A stretch of DNA of 64,000 nucleotides, taken from NCBI GenBank assembly GCA_900313615.1, contig OMRP01000004.1, forward strand, positions 62,001 to 126,000, given 5' to 3'. Below, in pieces: positions 54,471 to 61,301 of this stretch (position 1 is the stretch's first letter; the number at the start of each line of letters is the position of its first letter). The DNA comes from an uncultured Prevotellaceae bacterium (GTDB lineage: Bacteria; Bacteroidota; Bacteroidia; Bacteroidales; Bacteroidaceae). Both the position numbers and the translations under genes were made by a program. The notes beneath the pieces are model-generated. The model did not search any database. It was not told the DNA's origin and was given only the letters and a program-made list of their open reading frames with translations.

Positions 54471-54989
54471 ATGAAAAAAACAACTATCTTATTCGCCCTG
54501 TTGGCAGTCATTGTCCAGGGCGCATGTGCCAATGGCAAGGGACAAACCGCTGAAAAGGAACAATTGAATCAGGCGGGCATATCACAAGGCGTTAGTGCAC
54601 AACAAGGTACGTACGAATTGCCTGTGCTTGGCAATTTCCAGATTGACAGTCGTGGAGATACCATTACCATCGTATTCTTCGGACCCAACAATGAGATGCA
54701 GATTTCGGACATGAAATTTGAAGATGGTATGCCTCATACAATGTTGTTATACGATGGCACCTATCAGGTGGTGGAGAAACAAGGCGAAGATGTCTATACT
54801 GTTGTCTTTAACTTGACTGAGGAAAAGAGCAAGACAAAGAATACGGGACGGATGAAACTGGAGTTTTTCCATCCCGACGAGGACAATATTCCTGCTTATC
54901 TGGCCACACCCATCGAAGGTTACGACCTTGGACTACCGCATGACCATCCTACGGAACTGCCCATCAGTGCCTTCCAAGGATGGGACTAG
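54471..54989 (+). CDS. Lipoprotein of unknown function downstream of sprA
   Basis: 172 residues: type II signal peptide with lipobox QGAC (Cys19), a Gln/Glu/Lys linker, then a beta-rich domain (TYELPVLGNFQIDSRGDTIT, MLLYDGTYQVVEKQG, YTVVFNLTEE) and a C-terminal HDHPTELPISAFQGWD. I do not recognise the family. It follows sprA by 83 bp on the same strand and precedes menC by 41 bp, so it may be co-transcribed with either; a link to T9SS is speculative. Confidence 0.68.
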   Translation: MKKTTILFALLAVIVQGACANGKGQTAEKEQLNQAGISQGVSAQQGTYELPVLGNFQIDSRGDTITIVFFGPNNEMQISDMKFEDGMPHTMLLYDGTYQVVEKQGEDVYTVVFNLTEEKSKTKNTGRMKLEFFHPDEDNIPAYLATPIEGYDLGLPHDHPTELPISAFQGWD

Positions 54990-55030
54990 AACATTGAAAA
55001 TTGAACATTGGATATTGAAGTCATCACTAA

Positions 55031-56047
55031 ATGAAGGCTCAAGTCGAACGTAAGATTTTTCATTTTCGTTTCCCAGCAGGAACATCTAGGGGTGTGTATA
55101 CCACGCGCACATCATGGTTGGTGAAGCTTACCGACGATGAAGGCCATATCGGGGTGGGAGAGTGTGCCCCATTGCCTCAACTGTCGTGTGATGACCTTCC
55201 CAACTACGAGGAAGTGTTGCACGAGGCATGTATACAGGTGGAGGCCACCAATGCCGTCCCCGTGGAACAGTTGCGTCCATACCCTTCCATGCTCTTCGGA
55301 ATCGAGACGGCCATGCTGAACCTCCAACAACAGTCATGGGCGCTCTTCGACACACCTTTCAGCCGAGGCGAGGAGGGTATACCAATCAATGGATTGGTGT
55401 GGATGGGTTCGTTCGATGAGATGCGTCGACGCATGGAGGAGAAACTACGTGGCGGTTTCCAATGTGTGAAATTGAAAATCGGGGCCATCGACTTCGACGA
55501 GGAACTGTCGCTCATCAAGATGCTCCGACAGCGGTTCTCCAAAGAGAATGTGGAACTGCGTGTCGATGCCAATGGGGCTTTCACGCCAGAGGAAGCACCA
55601 CGACGACTTGAACAACTGGCGCAGTATGATATCCATTCCATCGAACAGCCTATACGACAAGGGCAGTGGCAAGTGATGGCGACGCTCTGCCGCAACACAC
55701 CACTGCCCATCGCGCTCGACGAGGAACTCATCGGTGTGAACGACCCCTATAAGAAAGAAGAATTGCTCGACGTTATTCGTCCTCAATACATCATCATCAA
55801 GCCATCGTTGCATGGTGGTATGGTGGGTGCCACGGAGTGGGTTACTATGGCACGGCAACGCGGCATTGGCTCATGGATGACGAGTGCGTTGGAGTGTAAC
55901 ATCGGCTTGAATGCGGTGGCGCACCTCGCCGCTCTCCTTTATGGACCGGCCATCACCATGCCGCAAGGCTTGGGCACAGGCCAACTCTTCACCGATAATG
56001 TTGAAGCACCCCTTCATCTTCAAGGTGATAGAATGTGGTTCGGTTAG
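55031..56047 (+). CDS. menC: o-Succinylbenzoate synthase
   Basis: 338 residues of the enolase superfamily: KLKIG (catalytic Lys pair) at about 147-151, RVDANGAF, IEQPI, LDEEL and KPSLHGG give the acid-base and metal residues in order. It dehydrates SHCHC to OSB. It belongs with menF-menD-menB but is 11.6 kb away, with sprA and ruvA in between. Confidence 0.94.
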   Translation: MKAQVERKIFHFRFPAGTSRGVYTTRTSWLVKLTDDEGHIGVGECAPLPQLSCDDLPNYEEVLHEACIQVEATNAVPVEQLRPYPSMLFGIETAMLNLQQQSWALFDTPFSRGEEGIPINGLVWMGSFDEMRRRMEEKLRGGFQCVKLKIGAIDFDEELSLIKMLRQRFSKENVELRVDANGAFTPEEAPRRLEQLAQYDIHSIEQPIRQGQWQVMATLCRNTPLPIALDEELIGVNDPYKKEELLDVIRPQYIIIKPSLHGGMVGATEWVTMARQRGIGSWMTSALECNIGLNAVAHLAALLYGPAITMPQGLGTGQLFTDNVEAPLHLQGDRMWFG

Positions 56048-56104
56048 TGATGAATGACGTGTTACGAAATACGATGTCACTCCAACCATTTTATTTCTTG
56101 GTTT

Positions 56105-56196
56105 TCAGATTTACCAATCTTTTCATCTTTTCATCTTTTCATTGTTTAATTTTTTAATTTTATAATCTTATAATCTTTTAATTCTTTAATCTTTAT
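56105..56196. repeat. Degenerate TTTTCATC and TAATCTTA repeats
   Basis: Low-complexity stretch between menC and menE: TTTTCATCTTTTCATC then TTTAATTTTTTAATTTTATAATC repeats up to the menE ATG. Confidence 0.8.
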
Positions 56197-57225
56197 ATGA
56201 CCCTCGAAGATTTTTCCCTTCAGTGGAACGACAGCAATCCGCGCCTGTTGGTGCATACCAGCGGCAGTACGGGCGCGCCTAAGCCATTGTGGGTGGAAAA
56301 GTCACGTATGAGGGCGAGCGCTCGCATCACCTGTCAGTATCTTGGTCTTCGTGAGGGCGATACGGCGCTCCTTTGCCTGCCCCTTGACTATATTGCGGGG
56401 AAGATGATGGCGGTGAGGGCTTGGGAGTGGCATCTCCGTCTGTTGGCAGTCTCCCCTGGCAGCCATCCTTTGGCGGCCTTGGCCCAGACTTTTCCCAATG
56501 AGTCGGCCATCGATTTCGCAGCGATGATTCCCATGCAGGTGATACGCTCATTGGAAAATGAACAGGAGGCTACAGCCCTGAAAAACATCAAAAACTTGAT
56601 TATTGGCGGAGGAGCGATTGATGAAAATCTCGCACTACAGTTGCACTCTTTTCCCAATGCCGTCTACAGCACTTACGGTATGACCGAGACACTCTCGCAT
56701 GTAGCCCTACGACGGATGAGCGGTTCCGAAGCGTCACTTTGGTACACTCCCTTTGAAGGAGTAACCATTTCTCTCGATAGCAATCAACGTATCGTCATCG
56801 AAGCGCCCGAGGTATGTGCTGAGCGGTTGGTCACCAATGATATCGGTGAGATGGATACCGACCACCGTCGTTTCCGTATCCTTGGACGTGCTGATAATGT
56901 TATCTGCACCGGTGGCATCAAGGTACAGGCCGAAGAGGTGGAGCGCCTCCTTGCCAATAGCATTAGCGAACCATTCTTCGTTACCGCCACACCCGATGCC
57001 GTCCTTGGTCAGGTGGTCACCATTGTCGTGCAAAAAGAGCGTAGTCTTGCTTCCCAATCATCCGTCATTGATGAATCATCCGAGCATTGGCTTCGGCGCC
57101 ACTACGACTCTTTCACCCGTCTCCTCCCTCCCTATTGGTATCCTCGCAAAGCCCTTTTCGTCGACCGTTTCCCTATGACTGAAACGGGAAAAATAATACG
57201 TAAGATACCATCTCTCATAGATTAG
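56197..57225 (+). CDS. menE: o-Succinylbenzoate-CoA ligase
   Basis: 342 residues of the ANL adenylate-forming family: P-loop-like VHTSGSTGAPKPLWV at about 23, STYGMTETLSH, LGRADNVICTGGIKVQAEEVE and the C-terminal TETGKIIRK with the catalytic Lys. At 342 residues it lacks much of the N-terminal domain found in the 450-residue enzymes of other phyla; this short form is normal in Bacteroidota. It activates OSB for MenB. Last menaquinone gene of the window; a CCCCTCC/GGAGGGG hairpin follows (57251-57273). Confidence 0.92.
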   Translation: MTLEDFSLQWNDSNPRLLVHTSGSTGAPKPLWVEKSRMRASARITCQYLGLREGDTALLCLPLDYIAGKMMAVRAWEWHLRLLAVSPGSHPLAALAQTFPNESAIDFAAMIPMQVIRSLENEQEATALKNIKNLIIGGGAIDENLALQLHSFPNAVYSTYGMTETLSHVALRRMSGSEASLWYTPFEGVTISLDSNQRIVIEAPEVCAERLVTNDIGEMDTDHRRFRILGRADNVICTGGIKVQAEEVERLLANSISEPFFVTATPDAVLGQVVTIVVQKERSLASQSSVIDESSEHWLRRHYDSFTRLLPPYWYPRKALFVDRFPMTETGKIIRKIPSLID

Positions 57226-57250
57226 CATAGCATTTTTGTGAGTCTCTTTT

Positions 57251-57273
57251 CCCCTCCTTCTTCCAAAGGAGGG
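57251..57273. repeat. C-rich/G-rich hairpin at the island's left edge
   Basis: CCCCTCCTT, CTTCC, AAAGGAGGGG then GCTGGGGTGG. Same intergenic repeat family as 2979 and 15793; marks the end of the housekeeping block. Confidence 0.55.
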
Positions 57274-57356
57274 GGCTGGGGTGGTTTGTCAAACAATGTT
57301 TGCTAAGAGAAACAAATATAATTCAAGCTGTTTGAACGATTCTCAGATAAATTCAT

Positions 57357-57364
57357 TAAATTTG
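57357..57364 (+). promoter_or_regulatory. Fic gene promoter -7 box
   Basis: TAAATTTG with TTTG at 57331-57334 (22 bp spacing). It lacks the inverted repeat found at the two promoters further right. Confidence 0.6.
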
Positions 57365-57412
57365 CACCAAGTAATATGATGGTGTATGGCAAACCCATAA
57401 ATATGGAATAAT

Positions 57413-58438
57413 ATGTATAAACCGCCATTTTCAATAACAGACCATATACTTGATTTGGTATCGAAGATATCAGAGCAAATAGGTGTTCTTAATACGAGCA
57501 TCGGTGATGATGCTCCTTCACCTCTGCTGCGTAAGAAGAACCGCATCAAGACCATCCACTCGTCGCTGGCTATTGAAAACAATACACTGTCATTGAAGCA
57601 GGTGACAGACATTATTGATGGCAAGCATGTGTTGGGTGCTCCTGATGAGATTCAAGAGGTGAAGAATGCAGTTGCGGCTTATCGTCTAATGTCACAGTTG
57701 GATGCCTTCAAAGAGAAAGACTTGTTGACGGCTCATGGACTGATGATGAAAGACCTGGTGCGCCATGCCGGACATTATAGACAGGATGGAGTCGGTGTGT
57801 TCGATGGTAATGGAAATTGCCTGCACATGGCTCCACCAGCTGCTCGTGTACCGGAACTGATGGGTGACTTGTTCCAATGGGTCAAGACCACCAATGTTCA
57901 TCCGCTTATCCATTCATGTGTTTTTCACTATGAATTTGAGTTCATTCACCCCTTTATCGACGGTAATGGCCGTATGGGACGTTATTGGCAAACCATGTTG
58001 CTTGCACGATGGAAGGGCATCTTTTCTTGGCTCCCTGTTGAGACCATCGTAAAAGAGCATCAGCAGGACTATTACAATGCCATAGCGAAGTCTGACGCAG
58101 CAGGAGAAAGTACGGCTTTCATTGAGTTTATGCTTCACTGTCTTTTGGATACTATGGAGTATTATGAAGATGAAGAGAATACAATAGTGCAGGATATAGT
58201 ACAGGATAAAGTGCAGAATAAAGTTCGGAATAATTTTCCCGAGGTTTCTCAACCAACATGGGATGTATTTGCCATTATCAGTAAAAATCCCCATGCTACA
58301 GTGAACACAATTTGTTCACAATTGAGGTTGAAAGAAAGACAGATATATAAGCATATATCCATGCTCAAACAGGTTGGCCTCATTGTCCGCGTAGGCAGCA
58401 ACAAAACAGGGTATTGGAAGGTAACGATTGATGATTGA
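57413..58438 (+). CDS. Fic-domain protein with N-terminal inhibitory motif and C-terminal winged helix
   Basis: 341 residues. The inhibitory helix motif SxxxE(G/N) reads SSLAIENN at about 49-56 (class II Fic), the catalytic motif HPFIDGNGRMGR is at about 179-190, and residues about 275-340 form a winged helix (AIISKNPHATVNTICSQLRL, YKHISMLKQVGLIVRV, GYWKVTI). Between them a short heptad repeat (IVQDIVQDKVQNKVRNNF) may oligomerise. Fic enzymes AMPylate protein side chains; the chromosomal class II type is often self-regulating and may autorepress. First gene of the accessory block, transcribed from its own promoter. Confidence 0.93.
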   Translation: MYKPPFSITDHILDLVSKISEQIGVLNTSIGDDAPSPLLRKKNRIKTIHSSLAIENNTLSLKQVTDIIDGKHVLGAPDEIQEVKNAVAAYRLMSQLDAFKEKDLLTAHGLMMKDLVRHAGHYRQDGVGVFDGNGNCLHMAPPAARVPELMGDLFQWVKTTNVHPLIHSCVFHYEFEFIHPFIDGNGRMGRYWQTMLLARWKGIFSWLPVETIVKEHQQDYYNAIAKSDAAGESTAFIEFMLHCLLDTMEYYEDEENTIVQDIVQDKVQNKVRNNFPEVSQPTWDVFAIISKNPHATVNTICSQLRLKERQIYKHISMLKQVGLIVRVGSNKTGYWKVTIDD

Positions 58439-58475
58439 ACCTTTCTTCGCCATTACTCAGACATTTATCCATCAC

Positions 58476-58496
58476 TTGTACCACGATATGGGACAA
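58476..58496 (+). promoter_or_regulatory. Candidate WYL-regulator operator, site 1
   Basis: Inverted repeat TTGTACCA, CGATA, TGGGACAA. It ends exactly 8 bp before the -7 box TATCTTTG (58505-58512), i.e. covers the spacer and -33 region. The same design is at 60009-60029. Confidence 0.75.
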
Positions 58497-58504
58497 TCTG
58501 AGTG

Positions 58505-58512
58505 TATCTTTG
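58505..58512 (+). promoter_or_regulatory. Promoter -7 box of the HD-WYL unit
   Basis: TATCTTTG; transcript start expected near 58517. Confidence 0.65.
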
Positions 58513-58605
58513 TATCCAGAAAAAGATGATGGAAATGAATACTTGTGCTGAATTTTAATTCATACTATGTGTATCATCCGTCTATTCAAACATAATAATG
58601 TTGTT

Positions 58606-59025
58606 ATGATTACCATTGAAAATGCCTTGCGCCTGGCAATTGAGGCGCACGAGGGTCAGACAGACCTAGATGGGAAGCCGGTCATTCTCCATCCCATGAC
58701 AGTGGGATTGGCGGGTCGTAACCGTGAGGAGATTATTGCTGGATTGTTGCATGATGTGGTGGAAGATACGGACTTTACTTTTGACGACTTGCTTGCCCGT
58801 GGCGTTGAAGAGCCTATCGTAGAAGCGCTGCGGCTGCTGACACATACAGACGATATGTCCTACGAGGATTATGTGAAACGTATTGCGGCATCTGGCAACA
58901 GTATTGCCATTCATGTGAAGTACAACGACCTACAGCATAACCTGAAACGTGGTCGTGCCGGCGGTCACTGGAAGCAGGTGACAAAACATGAAGGGGCTTT
59001 ACCCATTATTGAGCCACTTATATAA
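58606..59025 (+). CDS. HD-domain protein, small alarmone hydrolase-like
   Basis: 139 residues. The RelA/SpoT/MESH1-type hydrolase signature is readable: AHEGQ (10-20), ILHPMTV, GLLHDVVEDTDFTFDDL (HD plus ED metal site) and YVKRI then KYNDLQHNL with the late Asp. There is no synthetase or regulatory domain. So it could remove pyrophosphate from (p)ppGpp or a related nucleotide, or be a phosphohydrolase for another signal. 14 bp before the WYL gene, hence co-transcribed. An ATG 13 codons earlier (58567) is possible but lacks family similarity. Confidence 0.82.
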   Translation: MITIENALRLAIEAHEGQTDLDGKPVILHPMTVGLAGRNREEIIAGLLHDVVEDTDFTFDDLLARGVEEPIVEALRLLTHTDDMSYEDYVKRIAASGNSIAIHVKYNDLQHNLKRGRAGGHWKQVTKHEGALPIIEPLI

Positions 59026-59039
59026 AAAGTGTTTAGCCT

Positions 59040-59987
59040 ATGAAAATCCCCATTCTATTCAAGGAATATATCTGGTTGATTGAGACCATCAACCGGGCCG
59101 GGAAAATTACTTTCGCTGAAATCAACGAACGATGGAAAAGAAAGGAGGAAAGTGGTGGCTTGAAGTTCTCACGCACCACTTTCAACCGTCATCGTGATGC
59201 TATATTCGATATGTTTGGTGTCATTATTGAATGTGATAAGAAAGATGGATACCGCTACTACATTTATAACAAGGAGGTGCTGGAGGAAGACAGCGTGCAG
59301 AACTGGTTGTTCTCAACGCTCAGCGTGAGTAATATGCTTGATGAGAACGTGGGCTTGCATCACCGTATACTTTTAGAAAGCATCCCCTCTGGTGATATTC
59401 ATCTGCAACAGATTATCAAGGCGATGCGTGAAAGCCGTAAGATTATGGTGACTTATCGCCGCTATGGTGCGGCATCTGCTAACTCGTTCTCCGTAGCCCC
59501 GTATTGTGTGAAACTGTTCCGCCGCAGGTGGTATGTGTTGGTTTCGATGGTCAGACATTCATCTAATAATGGTGAGGAGAAATTTGCCATCTTCTCCCTT
59601 GACCGTATAGAGAATGCGGAACTGCAACAGACAAAATTTACCCTAAAACCGGATTTCGACGCTGCTGACTTTTTCGATGAGTGTTTCGGCGTGGTAGCGG
59701 GTGACGGTAGCAATCCTGAGCGTATCGTATTACGAGCATACGGACTGGAGCCTCATTATTTGCGTGATTTGCCATTGCATCATTCTCAAAGAGAAATAAA
59801 TGTGACAGATGAATACACCGATTTTGAACTATATTTGCGACCAACAGCTGATTTCAAAGGACATATCTTGTCAAGGGGCGATTTAGTACAAGTACTTTCT
59901 CCCCAACATGTGGCAGATGACATACAACAATGGCTTCAGGCTGCAATGAATAGGTATAAAAAGCCCCAAAAGCAAAATAATCAATAG
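59040..59987 (+). CDS. WYL-domain transcriptional regulator (BrxR/CapW-like layout)
   Basis: 315 residues: N-terminal winged helix (about 1-80; ITFAEINERW, FSRTTFNRHRDAIFDMFGV), WYL domain at about 125-190 (IMVTYRRYG, then RRRWYVLVSMVRHS and FSLDRIENA), and a WCX-type C-terminal domain (about 218-305; IVLRAYGLEPHYLRDLP, FELYLRPT, SRGDLVQVLSPQHVADDI). This three-part layout is that of WYL repressors BrxR and CapW, which control anti-phage loci and sense a ligand through the WYL fold. Probable binder of the two inverted repeats at 58476 and 60009. Confidence 0.9.
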   Translation: MKIPILFKEYIWLIETINRAGKITFAEINERWKRKEESGGLKFSRTTFNRHRDAIFDMFGVIIECDKKDGYRYYIYNKEVLEEDSVQNWLFSTLSVSNMLDENVGLHHRILLESIPSGDIHLQQIIKAMRESRKIMVTYRRYGAASANSFSVAPYCVKLFRRRWYVLVSMVRHSSNNGEEKFAIFSLDRIENAELQQTKFTLKPDFDAADFFDECFGVVAGDGSNPERIVLRAYGLEPHYLRDLPLHHSQREINVTDEYTDFELYLRPTADFKGHILSRGDLVQVLSPQHVADDIQQWLQAAMNRYKKPQKQNNQ

Positions 59988-60008
59988 AATAATTCATTTT
60001 TCTCGATG

Positions 60009-60029
60009 CTGTACCACAATATGGTGCAA
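60009..60029 (+). promoter_or_regulatory. Candidate WYL-regulator operator, site 2
   Basis: CTGTACCA, CAATA, TGGTGCAA. Shares TGTACCAC and ATATGG and CAA with site 1, and again ends 8 bp before a -7 box (TAACTTTG, 60038-60045). Confidence 0.75.
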
Positions 60030-60037
60030 CATGCCGC

Positions 60038-60045
60038 TAACTTTG
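60038..60045 (+). promoter_or_regulatory. Promoter -7 box of the HIRAN-Sel1-DUF262 unit
   Basis: TAACTTTG; leader of about 36 nt to the HIRAN start codon. Confidence 0.65.
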
Positions 60046-60085
60046 CTTCCGTAAACAAGAAGTTTAACTAAAAGCATTCAAGATT

Positions 60086-60442
60086 ATGGAAACTAAGAAG
60101 AAATTTTACATGGATTGCCACTTGGCTGGTCGTAAGTTTCATGATGCTGACGAGGTGTGGGATAAGTTGAAGGTGGGAACAGTGCTCCGCCTGGAACGTG
60201 AACTCGATAACCGCTATGACCCAGAGGCCGTGGCGGTCATCTACGATGACAAGGAGATGGACGACTCATTCCGCATAGGGTACATACCCCGTGTGGACAA
60301 CGAAACCATCGCTGGTATTCTTGAAATGGGATGGACGGATATGTTTGAGTGTCGCATCAGCAAAATTAATCCTGACGCACACCCCGAATATCAGGTACAC
60401 CTGACCATCAAGATTGTAAGACGTAATGTTGAAGCCAACTAA
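60086..60442 (+). CDS. HIRAN-domain protein
   Basis: 118 residues, almost entirely one HIRAN domain: CHLAGRKFHDADEVWDKL, GTVLRLERELDNRYDPEAVA, then FRIGYIPRVDNETIAGILEMGW. In eukaryotic HLTF/Rad5 this fold grips DNA 3' ends; stand-alone bacterial versions are often found beside restriction or repair enzymes and have no settled job. DNA-end recognition is therefore plausible. First gene of the operator-controlled right unit; 11 bp before the Sel1 gene. Confidence 0.9.
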   Translation: METKKKFYMDCHLAGRKFHDADEVWDKLKVGTVLRLERELDNRYDPEAVAVIYDDKEMDDSFRIGYIPRVDNETIAGILEMGWTDMFECRISKINPDAHPEYQVHLTIKIVRRNVEAN

Positions 60443-60453
60443 TACCATTCAAT

Positions 60454-61239
60454 ATGCCGCAACAACAAACGAATATTCTGAACATTGGCAGGGGAAGAAC
60501 CATCAGGATACCTGTCAACTACCAACATTTCATCCTCAGTTATTTCTCCAATCCTGAGGATTGTGGATGGGAACGTGAAGATGTAATACACATCCTGGAG
60601 TGTGTCAAGGAAGACCGTTTAGAGGAGTTGGATATGGATGCCGACCTGATGAATAGCATCGGCACGTTCTTCGAGGATGGCATTTGCGTGAAACGTGACA
60701 TCAATGCCGCCGTCTTTTGGTATGAGCAGGCAGTCGAGTGGGGCAACAATTTGGCACGGAGCAATCTGGCTGACATCCTCCGCAAGGGAAGTCAGGGCTT
60801 TCCCAAAGATTTGCGTCGTGCCTTCGAACTCTACAAGGCATGTGGCCTGCCATATGCCCATTACCGCGTCGGCGAGTTCTACGAACACGGTTGGGGCGTT
60901 CGCCAGGACCTTGAAGCTGCCAAGGCATACTATCGTCAGGCTTATCGTGAAGGTCACGGATTAGCTGACAAGAAACTGAAAGAATGGAACTTTTTGGAAG
61001 ATTCCTCTAAGAATGTTCTTTGTACAAAGACAAATGAGATGCCAGATAACAACGCAAAAAACACCAAGTATGAAGTAAGATGCCATGAATGGGGTGATGG
61101 TGGCGACTTCCATTGGTGTTACTGCGATACAAAGGAGGAAGCCGAGGCGACTGTCAAAGGTTTCTATGCGAATGACCCATCCAATTGCTATGAACATCTG
61201 TATTTTCATGAGATTAATGAAGAAGGAACGTTTACATAA
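60454..61239 (+). CDS. Sel1-repeat protein
   Basis: 261 residues. Residues about 55-175 contain three to four Sel1/TPR-like repeats (GTFFEDGICVKRDINAAVFW, SNLADILRKGSQGFPKDLRR, VGEFYEHGWGVRQDLEAAKA). The N-terminus has FSNPEDCGWEREDV and an acidic helix; the C-terminal about 65 residues (YEVRCHEWGDGGDFHWCYCD, then AEATVKGFYA) form a separate small domain with Cys/His/Trp. Sel1 repeats bind protein partners, so this may be an adaptor in the island. No signal peptide; cytoplasmic. Confidence 0.85.
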   Translation: MPQQQTNILNIGRGRTIRIPVNYQHFILSYFSNPEDCGWEREDVIHILECVKEDRLEELDMDADLMNSIGTFFEDGICVKRDINAAVFWYEQAVEWGNNLARSNLADILRKGSQGFPKDLRRAFELYKACGLPYAHYRVGEFYEHGWGVRQDLEAAKAYYRQAYREGHGLADKKLKEWNFLEDSSKNVLCTKTNEMPDNNAKNTKYEVRCHEWGDGGDFHWCYCDTKEEAEATVKGFYANDPSNCYEHLYFHEINEEGTFT

Positions 61240-61301
61240 CAAAGAAACGGACGAGGAACTGTTCGATTGGGATAATATGAAATAAACTAAAATAAAATAA
61301 A

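Noticed and set aside
61215-61283. 22-codon frame (MKKERLHNKETDEELFDWDN..) overlapping the end of the Sel1 gene
   Set aside because: Peptide-like and suggestive of a frame-shifted tail, but no start signal or family; could be a remnant of a longer Sel1 protein end.
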